Position numbers and translations under genes: made by a program. Shown in pieces: positions 1 to 11,456 of a DNA stretch of 64,000 nucleotides (position 1 is the first letter of the stretch; the number at the start of each line of letters is the position of its first letter). The notes beneath the pieces are model-generated. The model searched no databases. It saw only the letters and a program-made list of their open reading frames with translations, and was not told the origin of the DNA. The DNA is from Meloidogyne chitwoodi (Eukaryota > Nematoda > Chromadorea > Rhabditida > Meloidogynidae), in contig JACZZP010000017.1 of assembly GCA_015183035.1 (NCBI GenBank), positions 1,674,001-1,738,000 of the forward strand, in the 5' to 3' direction.

Positions 1-2461
1 ATTAAAAATAAATAAATTCTAAATTAAAAAAGTCTAAAAAAAATTTATTATAAATAGGTATAAAATATTTATACCTTTTTAAAAACAAATTATTAAATAA
101 TTATATTCTATTTAATATTTTCATATTAAAAAATTGGGAGATCAAAAATAAATTAATTAATTAAATTTGCACTGTCAAATATAAAATTATACTATCATTT
201 TTCTATTAACCAAGTGAACGATTGCTATAAAAAAATTCAAAATTGACTAATATTTTTTAACTAAAAAACCAAAGACATGAAAATAATTGCCTAATTAAAT
301 AAAGACTTAAAAATTAAGTACATACTTATTGTTAGTTTTTTTAATTTCAAGAAAAACACATTCATGTATTAACTTTTATTTTGCTCAATTTTATTATTTA
401 ATTATAACATTTTTATTTATTTCACATTTTTATTATATTTAAGGAGTTCCATAAGAACCGTCATTTTCAATATTACATTCATTCACTCCACGTCGAAAGA
501 AGACAAAACCTTTTTGACCCCAACCTGTACCCCATGAATTTCTAATAATCCAATATTTTTTACTAACACTTCCACATGTTTGAGTACCATATCCAACAAC
601 AACAACTGCATGTCCTCCTTTATTTTCGGGATTTCCAGTTTTCTTTAAAAAATTAAATAATTAAATTAAAAAAATATAGTAATTAAATTAATTTACAGAA
701 TAAACTCCTTCTTTGTAACCCATAAAATCAGCAAATGCTGTAAAGCAAACAACTACAGGACCACCCGCTTTAAGTTGGTTTATAATAGCTTGTTCTCCTC
801 TTAATGTTCCTGTCTTTACTACTACAAAATTTAAATTTAATTTTTTTAAATATTTTTTTCTATTAGATACCCTTTTGTTTATCATTTGGATATGATGTTC
901 CCCAGTTTGCAGTACATCTATTAACGCATGCCGGTGCAGTTTGTGCTGGACCAGTTGGTGGAAATGGATAAGGCTTACATCCTCTTCTAGTTGAATAATC
1001 TGTTCCTGTACAAACTCCATTATTTTTCATCCATTTAAATGCATTATCAGGCCAACCCCCACTACAGCCATTTTTCATTGAACAAGTAAGTACATCAAAA
1101 GCAGAACGTGTATTATATTCATTGTTAGGTGTACTAAGCCCTCTCTTTGTTCTTGCAATACAATTACAATCTGTGAAGGCAGAAGCTGATGAAACAGCCC
1201 AACAACTTCCACATTGGCCTTGATTTACAACATTGTTAATAATTGGTCTACAGCCTGACCAGTTGTCACGAGCATCAAATTCTGTTCTATATGTGCATGT
1301 TGCTCTTTTAAATCTTGTTTCTCTTTTAGCTACAGAATCTCCTTCTCCATCATCTCCTTCATCATCTTCTCCTTCAACAGGTAATTCTATTTTTGGTTCA
1401 TCATCTCCTCCATCCTCTTCGGCAGGTACTGCTCCATTAAGAATTAGCTGACGATCATGTGGCAAAAGAAATTGAAGAGTCAATGTTGCTTTCCAGTCTC
1501 CATCAGCAAGTAAATTAATAGAAGCTATTTCATTTGCTTTTTGTAAAAGTTCTTTTTCAGTTATTTTAATTCCCATATCACTGAGTGTTTTTAAATCTTT
1601 TGCAAGTTGTTCATAATCTATATCACCCAAATTAGGTACTTTGCCAAGCAAACTTTTCAAAATATTTACTAAAAGACCGAGTATAGTACAGAGTAGACCA
1701 CCAAGTAGATCACAAATCCCTTGAGCAGAGACAGATGAAGGCAATGTAGCTAGTTGTAATAATAAGAAGAAACAAATTAAAGTAGTTATTTTCTTCATTT
1801 TTATTTCTTAAAAAATAAAGTTTATTAGGGTATATTGTTATTTGGAAAAAATTTTTTAAAATTATTTGTTCTGAAAGATCCAGACTCCGAGTTTGATAAT
1901 TTATGAGGTTTTAAAGAGCTATTGAAATAATAAATCTTAATTGACAAAAAATTAGGTACAAGCTTTGACCATAAGTTTATAAACATTTAAGAATTGAAGA
2001 ATATCATAGGGGGGAGTAAGCTCATTGTTGGAGTTTTATTTAAATATTTACAATTTGTTTAGAAGAAACAAAATATTTAATTTAATAATATATATTTAAT
2101 GTTCAGAATGTTTATATTTCCTCTGTAAAATTAGTTCTGTTTATATGGAAACATTTAAATTGTTTGACAAACATATTTTATTATTAAAAAAATAAACACG
2201 TAGCAACATTCACACATTTTTTATTTTTTTATTTAATTTTGTCAAGTTTTAATTCCTTGATATTTATCAATTAAAAAAAAAATTAAGGAATAAATGTTAG
2301 AGGAGCAACCACTCACTCTCCTTCTCAATGTTTCCATAAAAATAAAAATTAATGTTTAAAAACAATATTATTATATTTATTTAACAAAACATTATTATAG
2401 GAAAAGGAAGTAAAATAAACAAAAATTTCAGATGAGACAATAATAAGCGTGATTTATTCTA
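1..2461. repeat. Left arm of large inverted duplication
   Basis: This segment reads, in reverse complement, almost like 19193-21660. It carries the first cathepsin B-like gene plus about 660 bp upstream and 430 bp downstream of it. The match fades near position 2461, next to an AATAAATCACG motif that is shared with position 19196. At the left it is still detectable at base 1, so the arm probably continues outside the window. Flanks have diverged by small indels and substitutions, while the coding core is nearly identical. The spacer between the arms is about 16.7 kb. Confidence 0.9.
439..1798 (-). CDS. Cathepsin B-like secreted cysteine protease (copy 1)
   Basis: Three exons on the minus strand (1798-871, 821-697, 642-439) give 418 aa. 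The start is the only Met ahead of a clear signal peptide (MKKITTLICFFLLLQLA). A hydrophobic stretch, a propeptide helix region, an acidic Asp/Glu-rich linker and a basic RFKR site precede the mature domain. The papain-family (C1A) triad is visible: GQCGSCWAV holds the nucleophile Cys, GGHAVVVVGYG the His and IRNSWGTGWG the Asn. The GCKPYPFPP segment and cysteine spacing are cathepsin B-like, but the occluding-loop His-His pair is absent, so carboxydipeptidase activity is doubtful (inference). Introns are 49 and 54 bp. It differs from copy 2 mainly in the first 55 residues. Probable role is secreted proteolysis (gut digestion or host-directed); the sequence cannot separate these. Confidence 0.9.
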
Positions 2462-2903
2462 TAATAAATATTGTCATAATGAAAGCCTAAGATTTTAAAT
2501 ACAATAATTTTCAATTCTTCAATATTTTGAGGAAATAATGCTATTTTAAAAATCAGACACTCAGAGATCCAACTATTAAATAATAAAAAAATTAATTTAT
2601 TAATTTTATTAAAAATTTTAAAAGTTAAACTTTGTCCAAAAGAGAAAAGTCTCCATTTTTATCAGGAATTCTTGTATTATATTTAACATAAAAACATTAA
2701 TTAAGTTGTTTATCTACAGCAGATTGCCACTATAAATTAAATTAAAAAAACATTAAAATTTCATTAATTGAACTGAATATTGTTTGCCATAAAAATTAAA
2801 TAATTCGAATTAAATGCTAAACCCTCTTTAACATATTATTAAAAAGAAAACAAAGAAAACCTTAATAATCAAAAGAAATATTAATTATAGACCACAAATA
2901 AAT
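1799..2903. other. Spacer: upstream region of protease copy 1
   Basis: No convincing gene. Bases up to about 2461 belong to the inverted-duplication arm and so have a partner upstream of copy 2 (about 19193-19869), including a better-conserved block around 2290-2340 that may hold shared promoter elements. The rest is AT-rich single-copy-looking DNA. Confidence 0.6.
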
Positions 2904-3082
2904 ATGACAACAATTACTAATAATAATAATGAATTAAATCAATTATCATCTCCACAATCAGAATTTATGGCAAATTATTCAGCATCATCTCAACATTCAT
3001 TAAAGGTTAAACAAAAAAATATTTTTAAATTTTTTATTAAAAATTTTTTTTAATTTGATTTTATTTAAAGAGAGAAACATGA
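2904..3082 (+). pseudogene. Orphan first exon / gene fragment
   Basis: A coding-looking exon (2904-3005) begins ATGACAACAATTAC and reads 34 residues rich in Asn, Ser and Gln (begins MTTITNNNNELNQL), ending in AAG before a GTTAAA donor. A plausible acceptor (TTTAAAG) lies at 3070, but the next in-phase codons are AGA GAA ACA TGA, closing a product of only 37 aa. It resembles the low-complexity N-terminus of a larger regulatory protein whose remaining exons are missing. It could also be a chance ORF; no homologue is recognised. Confidence 0.3.
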
Positions 3083-4374
3083 TATTTTACAAATGATGTA
3101 TACATAATTGTAGATTTATAAAATACTTTTTTTAATAAGAATAAAATTTATTAAATAAATAATTTATTTACTTAAAAATATAATTTTTGATCATTGAAAA
3201 AATTTTATTAAAATTTTTATTAATTTTTTTTATTTAACTGTTGATTTTTGGTGATTTAATTTTTTATGATTTTTGTTTTAAAATATAAAAAAATATTTTG
3301 CAAACTTGATAGATATAAAAAAAATTTATCTAAAAAAATTATTAATTTTTTTATTAAAAAATTAATTATATTTTACGTCAATTCCCTTCTAAATAAATAT
3401 AAATATATGTAAATATAAATATAAATACTTCAGGTTTAAATTAGAATATTTATATTTAATATTTTAAAATTTTAAAATATAAATTATTGTATCAGATGGC
3501 ATAAAGGCAAATAATTAAACAATTTTTCTTAAAAAGTGTCAATCCGTCCATAAATCAAAAAAGTTTCGCTTCCCGGATAGATTACAAACTATAAATATAT
3601 TTAAATATATATTTGTTTTAATTAAGTATATAAACAAGTTTTAAAATATATTTATTAAAACTTGATTAATTTATTATATTTAAAACTTGCTAAATGCTTA
3701 ATTAAAATAAATAAAACTTTTCCATAAAGATATAAATTAAAAGCTTGTCATCTTTTACTAATTATGAAATTTTTGTTTTAAAATTACTTGAGGAATATTT
3801 TTATTATTTTTAAATTATATAAATCTGTTAAAGCAAATCTCCTCAAATACTTTAATTTTTATTTCAGATAATAACTATTTTTTATTTTTTATTTTTTTGT
3901 CTTTCATTTGTTTTTTATTATTATTTATTTTGTTTATTTTACCTTAAAACTAAGATATTATTTTAATCTTTATTCTAATTATACATCGTTAAAATATAAA
4001 AATTTAACTATTTATTATAATAAACACGTATCCATAAAATATTTATTTGTTTACAAACATTATAAAAATTTTAAAAAGAAAATAAAAAGTTTTAAAACAA
4101 AGTTTATTATTAAACAAATAATTTAATAAAATTTTTAAAACATTAAAAATCAAAAACAGAATATATAAAATAGCTTGAATAAGTTAATATAGGTATAAGT
4201 TATAATTAAATTTTATTATTTTAAAAAAATATTCAAAATTTTCTTTATTAAATTAAACAAAATATTTAGCCCATCACTTTTTACAAAATTATAATAAAAA
4301 TATTTAAAAACAAATTATTTTTTTTTATTTTATTTTTTTTAGAAAATTTTAAAGACAAATTAATAAAGAAAAAA
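3083..4374. other. AT-rich spacer
   Basis: Mostly A/T runs with no splice-consistent coding exon. A small island of more complex sequence at about 3538-3592 has no recognised identity. An open frame at 3908-4126 is of low-complexity Tyr/Lys/Phe composition and is treated as noise. Confidence 0.5.
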
Positions 4375-4605
4375 ATGTTCTTCAAATCAAATGGAATTTT
4401 TAAAATAATATTTTCTATATTTTTCTTAATTATTTTAATAAATAAACAAGTTGATAGTTGTCATTCAGCTGGAGACAAATGTGATCCTTCTAGAAATGCA
4501 TGTATGTGTTGTAAGGACTGTTATTGTGGTGAAGATACTAATTGGAATGTTGTTCATAGAAAAGGAGTAAAACCAAAAAATTATTGTCCTTCAAGCAATT
4601 CTTAA
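4375..4605 (+). CDS. Small secreted cysteine-rich protein
   Basis: A single-exon gene of 76 aa. The N-terminus is a strong signal peptide (MFFKSNGIFKIIFSIFFLI) ending near VDS. The mature part of about 48 aa has eight cysteines with spacing C-x6-C-x6-C-x-CC-x2-C-x-C-x19-C, which suggests a compact disulfide-rich fold, knottin-like at the start. No family is recognised. Its context among other secreted peptides and proteases makes an effector or antimicrobial role possible, but that is inference. Upstream of the ATG is an A-rich leader preceded by TTTTTTTTAG, a possible splice or trans-splice acceptor. Confidence 0.75.
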   Translation: MFFKSNGIFKIIFSIFFLIILINKQVDSCHSAGDKCDPSRNACMCCKDCYCGEDTNWNVVHRKGVKPKNYCPSSNS

Positions 4606-5178
4606 ATATTTTGAACCGATGAAAAAAATTGAAATTATAAAGAATATAATAATAAATTTTGATATACTTTATTTAACCTTTTTAAAATATGCTTTTCTTT
4701 TCTAAATTTTATTAGATTTCTAATAATGGATAAAAATAAAATTTGGGTAAATGCAATTGTAATTATAAGTATTAATTATTTTAATAAATAAATTAAAGGT
4801 TGATTTTAAACACTTAAGAATAATAAAAAAAGTTTTCACCATTTTTATAATTCAAGTTTATTTTTTAATTAAAGTTTGAGTTTGTAATTCAAGTTTATTT
4901 TTAATTAAAGTTTGAGTTTGTAATTCAAGTTTATTTATTCGTACTTATGTTTTCTTTATAAAAAATACAAACAAAATATAAAAAATACTAAAAACTTTTT
5001 CAAAACAATATATGTAAATTGCCAAAAGCTGCTGGTTCAAATAAAATGTTTATAAAATATAATTTTTTTAATTAAAATCAAATTATCCGTTGCTTTGTTT
5101 TAAATTTCCAAAAATTCAAATATAATATTTTAAATTTGTAAAAAGGCTTCATATAAGTATTTTTCTTCTTCTTATTAT
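4606..5178. other. Spacer with short tandem repeat
   Basis: The spacer separates the small secreted gene from the 3' end of the LASP gene. At about 4852-4936 a unit of about 36-42 bp containing CAAGTTTATTTTTAATTAAA is repeated a little over twice. The same CAAGTTTATT core recurs in many introns and spacers of the window. Confidence 0.7.
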
Positions 5179-8100
5179 TTATTTTACACGAAACAATCCA
5201 CTTGGCTGATTAATTTTCTCAACATAATTAGCAGGCAGCATCCCCCATAAGAGAGTTTTTTGTACTGTACCAGTTAGCCTGAAAATAGACTTTTTACAAT
5301 CTATAATTATACGTTTTAAAATTGAAATGTTTATTATATTTTTTACAATTCAAGTTTATTTAAAAATTCAAATTAATTTTCTTCTTAATTTTTTGCTACA
5401 GCCTAATTACTTTTAAAATTTAAAACCTTAATAAAATACTGCAATTCTTAAAATTAATTTATTTAATTTTATTGAATGTTTTTTTCAAAGCCTAATCTCT
5501 TACATTTTTATTAATATTTAAAATAATTATTTAAAAAGCTAAATATTTACCAGCCGTCATCCACTTTTTGACAGTTAACAATAATGTCCCCTTCTTTAAA
5601 GCTGACCTAAAAAATAAAATAATTTTTAAATAATATTGACAAAATATATTTTTTAATTTTTATTTAAAAAACTAACTTCATCTTTATCCGCTGCAGTATA
5701 ATCATAAAGTGCTTTAACTGTAAAACCACCAGCTGCAGCCTTTCCAGCTTTTCCACCACCAACAGCACCAGATGCATTTATTTGTTTGGTTGTTTGTTCT
5801 GCTAAAAATATTTTTAAATAAAAATAAATCTTTTTCTTTTATTTACCATTGATTGGATCATAATCTGCAATTGAGCCAACTGATTTTTTCTCTGTTGGAG
5901 AAACTGAAATAATTAAAAAATTAATTTAATTTTTTAATTAAAATTGAGAAAAGATTTTTTAGAATTTGTTATGTCCGTATACTTGAGAAAGTATATGAGT
6001 GAATGAAAAATGACTATCAGAGGGTTGGATGGTGGCACAGTCGGTTGTGCTCTGGTTTGGGCTCATTCCATGATGGTTCGATTCCATCTCCCATCCACAT
6101 TTTCCGCAACATACGAATACAATAGAATTAAAAAAAAAAAATTTTAAGACCTAAATAAATGTTAAAATTAAAAATAAGATAAGGAAACCTTAAAATTCAA
6201 AAATTTTTTATTATTAAAAAAACTGCAAAAATCATTAAAAGGTCAAAACAACAAAAACAAATTTATCAAATAAAAAAGTAAAAAACACACCCTTACCACC
6301 CATTTCTGTTGAATAAACAACAGTTCCATAAGATTGTTGCATTAATCTTTGTGTATATGGAGAAATACCATCATTATTTTCATTTTTCTTTTTTGCATCT
6401 ACAGCAGCTAATAAACCATAAACATTAAATGCAGATGATGGATTTCCATTATTTTCATTTCCATTGTTTGTTTGTTGCTGCTGTTATTTTTTTATTAATT
6501 TTTTATTAAAAAATTAATAAAATATTATTTTAGGTTATTTTAATACACAGCATAAATACAAAAAATTTTAAATGTTTTGGAAAAAATTAAATCATTAAAA
6601 ATAGGAACGACAAAGTAATTTCTTAAATTTTTAGTAATAATTTTAATAATTTCCCAAAAAATCCTTCTAAACATAATTTTTCCATGGTTATTTTATTAAA
6701 TTGAATTCCAAAATAATCGAAAATAATTAATAAATTAAAAAATAAAAAAAAACAAACATAATTTATATGTAAATTTGTAGATGCTTGTGAAGAAGAATGT
6801 GCTGAACTTATTGAATCCATAGAAGTAGAATTATAAACTTTATGTGTTGGCTCATAAGCAGGAATTGGTTGTATATTAGCTGTTGCAGCATTGGCAAAAA
6901 AAGCTTAAAAACAAATCAAACAAAATTAATAAATTAAATATTAATTTTAATTAAATAAGCAAAAAAATAGAGAAAAAAAATAAGTTTGTTAGCAAAAGTT
7001 AAATTTTTAAAGTAAAGAGTTAGTAAGTTTAAGGTTAATCAAAGTTTTAAGTTTTACAACCCTTTGTAAATAATTTACAAATATTTATAAATTATTTACA
7101 ATCGATTGAACTATTTAAACAACATTTTACAAATGTTTGTAAATATTAAAAATAAATTGTAAATATTTTACAATTATCTAAAACTGTTTTACAACATTTG
7201 TAAATAGTTTACAATCTATTATATCATTTTACTAATGTCTACAAGTATTTTAAATTAATTGCAAACTTAATTTTATAATTTGTAAAAAATTCAAATATTA
7301 TTCTAAAAATGCAAAACAATTTGAAAATTATATTTTTATAATTACTTAAAAGTATTCTAAATTTGTTTTTAATATTTTGCAAACATATTTAATAATATTA
7401 TTTTTTTAATAAAAATTAGATAACCTGCCGCAGCAGCAACTGCTGGGTTTGGGCTTTCTCCTCCAGGACGTTGAGCATCTTGATCAACTTTCTTTTTATG
7501 CTCTCCATGATAATTAGCTAAAGACTGAGCTTTAGTATTGTCCGTTAAACGCTTAGTTTCTGGATCATCGACTACTTCTATTTTTGTTCCTTTCATCTTT
7601 TCAAATTCTTCATGGTATTTGACCTAAATATAAAGAAAATATAGAATTTTAAACAAAATAATAAATTTATTTATAAAAATTGAAAATATTTACTCACCGC
7701 TGATTGATTTTTTGTGTTAAGTCTCACTCTTTCCATGTCAGGAGTATCGAAAACTGCTGATGGCACTGTTTTTGGATAATGAGCCTAAATTGTATTAAAT
7801 TGTTAAGGAAATAAATTAAATATAACAAACTTCGCAATAAGGCTTCTTTTCATATCCTTTGTATGTTTTCATTGAGAGAGTCATTCCGCATGCTTAAAAA
7901 AATATAATTTTATAAAATTTATTCAAGTTATTTATTTTTACAATAAAGTTTATTTATTTTTACAATTCAAGTTTATTTCAAGTTTACAATTTAAGATCTC
8001 AATTTAAAACAAGTTGTTTATTTTCATAAAAGGCTAATAAATCAAGTTTATTCTCATTTTTTATTTTTATATTAGCTTTAGATTTTAAAAACTTACCAGT

Positions 8101-8253
8101 GCATTTAAAGCAACCTTTGTGCCATATCTAAAAAATTTTTTTAATTTTCAATTATAATTTCATTAAAATAAAACTTACTTTATCCAAGCATTTAAGTTCT
8201 TCCATTGGATACACTGTTTTTCCGCATTCTTCTCGCGCACATTTAGCTGCCAT
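5179..8253 (-). CDS. lasp-1: LASP-type LIM and SH3 domain protein
   Basis: Eleven exons: 8253-8179, 8127-8097, 7892-7831, 7784-7698, 7623-7425, 6903-6758, 6480-6297, 5903-5847, 5801-5677, 5606-5551, 5278-5179; 373 aa, all in phase. Residues about 5-56 form a LIM domain (KCLDKIWHKGCFKC, KGYEKKPYC), followed by two nebulin-like repeats (about 57-130, with KYHEEFEKMKG), a low-complexity linker, and a C-terminal SH3 domain (about 305-360, ALYDYTAADKDEVSF, GMLPANYVE). This order is diagnostic of LASP, an actin-binding cytoskeletal adaptor of focal adhesions and muscle. The first zinc pair is spaced C-x4-C rather than the usual C-x2-C. A short tail follows the SH3. The donor of exon 6 is the least certain junction. 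A tRNA-like element lies in the intron between exons 7 and 8. Confidence 0.92.
6026..6098 (+). repeat. tRNA-derived element (in LASP intron)
   Basis: A 73 bp stretch has tRNA-like parts: a perfect 7 bp acceptor pairing (TGGATGG with CCATCCA), a 4 bp D stem (GCAC/GTGC), an A-box-like region, and a T arm GATGG-TTCGATT-CCATC with a B-box. The anticodon stem does not pair and two extra bases separate the T arm from the acceptor, so it is a tRNA pseudogene or SINE-like head rather than a working tRNA. It lies antisense to LASP. Confidence 0.6.
7040..7230. repeat. Degenerate TTTACAA/TTGTAAA repeat in LASP intron
   Basis: Within the large intron between LASP exons 5 and 6, the short words TTTACAA and TTGTAAA recur in both orientations many times, giving strong local hairpin potential. 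No coding content is seen. Confidence 0.5.
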
Positions 8254-10124
8254 TTTGTGAAAAATTGAAAATATGTAGATTGAAAATTAATAAATATTTT
8301 TATTTAAATATTTCTTTAAATTATTAGAAAAATATATTTTGTAAATAAAATGTATTTTAAGCCACCTGAGAAATAATAAAGAATATAAATTTAAATATAA
8401 AGGAAAAAAATAAAAAATAGAAAAGATATTAATAAATGTGGACATAAGAAAAAGAAAAATAATATGTAAAAATAGCTATTAAATAAATTAAAATTGTTCC
8501 AATGAGATTATTAGCAACAATCTATTTTAATTTTTTAACAAAATTAAAATTAGAATAAAAAATTAATTTGAAGCAATTTCTCTAATTAAATTAAGAAAAT
8601 TGCGTTTCAAACCTTTTTAATTCGTGAATAAATAAAATGGAAGAAAAATTGAGATTGATGACTCATTGTCAAACTACCCTTACCTCCGAAAAAGGTTAAA
8701 AGTAAACAGTAAAATGACGGGAAAGAACTGCGTTCCTCCACGGATCAATAACAAATGAAGAAAGGATTAGAAAAGTTAAAAACTAACAAAATCGAAGCAT
8801 TACAAAATTATTAGAAGTAATTAAAATGTATAAAAATTAAACTTGAAGCATTAGAAATCAAATTATTATAGAGAGGACTCATAGAAATAAACTTAAGAAA
8901 ATAAACTTTCTTGAAATGTAAAAACTCAAAAATAAAAATTAAATTGAAACAACTTAATAATTACAAACTTAAGTTTGTATAAAAACTTGAAACAAATCTA
9001 TGTAAACTTAAAATAAACTTAAACTAGCTTAAATAAATTAACAACTTGAAAACTTAATTTATATTAAAATAAACTTGAAATACTATAAAAAATTGCATAA
9101 AATAAAGAAATTCAAGCATATATTAAGCGAAACATTAACAAAAATGAAAAAACAACCTCTTTGATCATCAAGGGTGTAAATTTGTTCTCATTATTAGTAA
9201 AACAATTTGTCGATCAATAAAAGTGCTTTCTCTCTTCACTCTTTAACTGAAAAGCCAAGGAAAACTGCCTCTGACCATTTGCTATTTTATGCATTTATAT
9301 TTATGAGTGAGAGGAGAATATTTGTGCATTTTTGTCCGCAAATTAATGAAAAATATATTTTTAGTTAAAAAACATCGTTTTCCCTTTCTACTAAATTCTT
9401 TATTTTTTTCTTTATTTTTCTTGTATATTTTTTTATATGTTTTCCAGTAATTTTTTAATTTACATATTTTTGATTTAATTTATTTAAAAATTTGCGGACA
9501 AAGAATTGTTTTTTGACTTTAGACTATTTATTTTGGGCTCCGTCTCGCGCTTTTAATTTTATACATTAACATTCCAATTCTCCTTCTCTCAGAACTTACC
9601 TTTATGTCTAATTATTTTCTACAAATAAATTAAAAGAAAACTGTTCTTTAAGGCAATTTTGTATATTTATTAAATTTAAGCAATTATTATGTTTTTATAA
9701 AATATCTATAGCTTTGTTTTTTAGTCAAAAAGACTAGATGGATTAATCAATCGAAAATAAAATGATTTAGAGAAGAAACAAAAAATAACAAAATAATAAG
9801 AAAACAGTTGGCTTTTTAACGTTAATATATATATTTTTTTTTTAACTTTGAAAAAAATATATTTTATACTTCTTAGAAAGTGGGTGGAAATCTTTCATGA
9901 ATTTTTAAGCTTTTTCAACTAAAAAAAGATTTTTAGTAATTATTAATAAAAAATTATCTAAAAAAATTAAAAAAAAGAAAAAATAATACTCAAATTAGAG
10001 GTTAAAAAATATTTTAATTCATATAAATATATAAATTACAAAATAATTTTAATTTATTTAATTTTTTAACATATTTTCTCTTAATTAATTTTCTCCATCT
10101 TGAAGCTTTTTTTCAAGAAAAAAA
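8254..10124. other. Upstream region of LASP; no gene
   Basis: A 1.9 kb spacer between the LASP start and the double-knottin gene. It is AT-rich, with a run of AATAAACTTGAAA-type words at 8880-9120 (the reverse orientation of the dispersed CAAGTTTATT motif), a GC-richer patch at 8670-8760, and a small fold-back element at 9331-9502. LASP promoter elements are presumably here but none can be named. Confidence 0.6.
9331..9502. mobile_element. Short MITE-like element with 14 bp inverted ends
   Basis: TTTGTCCGCAAATT at 9331-9344 is matched exactly, inverted, by AATTTGCGGACAAA at 9489-9502. The 145 bp between is AT-rich and non-coding. A related core (TGTCCGCAAA) flanks the element at 37403-37575, supporting a small transposable family. 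Confidence 0.55.
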
Positions 10125-10391
10125 TCAGTGGCATTTTCTTGTTTTTCCATTGCAAAATTGACTGCAACAAGCAACTCCATTTCCACATTGTTGTCCACTT
10201 TCGACACATTTTGTACAAACATTATTAACACAATAATAATTATCATCACAACAATTAAATAGAAACATTAGATCGCATTTTCCTCCATTGTTAATACAAG
10301 CAGAACATTTTTGTTGATTAAATAAAAATATAAAAGAAAATAAAAATAAAATAAATATTAATTGAAATTTTCCAATTAATTTGAATAACAT
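10125..10391 (-). CDS. Secreted double-knottin-like peptide
   Basis: A single-exon gene of 88 aa. It has a long hydrophobic signal peptide (begins MLFKLIGKFQLIFILFLFSF), then two six-cysteine blocks. The first has the pattern C-x6-C-x6-CC-x4-C-x4-C and the second C-x6-C-x5-CC-x3-C-x6-C. Both fit inhibitor-cystine-knot spacing, as found in many secreted animal peptides. The product ends just after the last cysteine. A paralogue at 13581-13769 has lost the second block. A role as a secreted effector or antimicrobial is possible; no specific family is recognised. Confidence 0.75.
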   Translation of the reverse strand: MLFKLIGKFQLIFILFLFSFIFLFNQQKCSACINNGGKCDLMFLFNCCDDNYYCVNNVCTKCVESGQQCGNGVACCSQFCNGKTRKCH

Positions 10392-11456
10392 TTTTTTAAA
10401 TTTTTTTTATAAAATTTATTTTATTTTTTTAATCTAAAATGTTTTATTTAAATTAAAATATTAATAATTTATTTTTTTAATTTTTTAAAATTTAGTTAAT
10501 TTTTTTTAAAGTTTTTGATATGTAAATATATAGTATAAAGAAAATGTTTTTAAAAAATTGTTGAAAAAAATAATTTTTTCCTTGTAGAATAAGTTAACTG
10601 CACACAAATTAAAAAAAAAACTTAAAATAAAGAAATTTTAAATAAAATTGATTTAGAACAGATAATCTATGTCAATTTTTAATCTCTAAACATTTTTACT
10701 AAATAAATTTTTGTCTAAAACAAATATTTAAATTTATCATATTTGGATTTTTTAATCAAAAATCATTTTTTACGTAAAACAAAAGGTGGATAAATTGAAT
10801 TTTTTTTAATTTTTATAATAAAAAAAATTTCTCATGTTTTTTTATGTTGTACAAATAATAATTACCTAGATGCTTTTATAATAAAATAATACATTAAAAA
10901 TATTATTTTCAAAAATCAACGTTTTTAAAGTGGATTTTAATATTACCTAAATTTATATACCCAATAAAACAAAATTAATTATTTAATTATATTTTAACAA
11001 TAAAATATAAACTATAAATATATTGTATAGGTATTTAGAACTCGTTAAAACATAGGCGGTGTTTAATTTTATCATACAAGTGTTGAAAATGTTTTGTTTC
11101 ATTATATTATAGTTTATGTTTTAATATAATGTTTTTATATAGGTAAATAATGTTTTAGACAAATGTTTTTGTTGTGTTAATATTTTGTTTCTTGGAAATG
11201 TTTAAATAAGTTTTACTTTATTTAAGTTTTTATAAATTTTTTTTTTTAATAAATTGTTTTAGAAAATATATTTTCATTGTTTTTGTTGTTTTGAGTTTGT
11301 TTTGTTAATGTTTTTGTGATTGAAATATGTTAAGGTAAACCTAATTAAATATATACTATTTACAATAAAAACAAATATAAAACTGTTTATAATGTAAAAA
11401 TAATAAACACATTAGACTGATTAAATTCATCAATTTATTTCATTTAATATTTAAAA
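10392..11456. other. Upstream region of knottin gene; AT-rich spacer
   Basis: No gene is seen. Bases up to about 10960 resemble 13770-14350 (the flank of the knottin paralogue), showing that a block of about 1 kb was duplicated. The stretch 11040-11340 is T/G-rich low-complexity DNA. From about 11340 the sequence matches the downstream flank of the second chemoreceptor copy. Confidence 0.6.

Noticed and set aside
688..1020. Alternative frame of 110 aa overlapping the first intron of the protease copies
   Set aside because: It mixes an out-of-frame stretch with the true second exon; the spliced model explains the conserved part better.
1233..1451. Ser/Pro-rich open frame antisense to protease copy 1 (and the same at 20223-20441)
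   Set aside because: It is the reverse complement of the acidic-linker codons and is identical in both copies only because the protease is duplicated.
3908..4126. 72-aa plus-strand frame
   Set aside because: Low-complexity Tyr/Lys/Phe composition expected of AT-rich random DNA; no splice or domain support.
6026..6098. Functional tRNA gene
   Set aside because: The anticodon stem does not pair and there are two extra bases between T arm and acceptor, so it is called tRNA-derived only.
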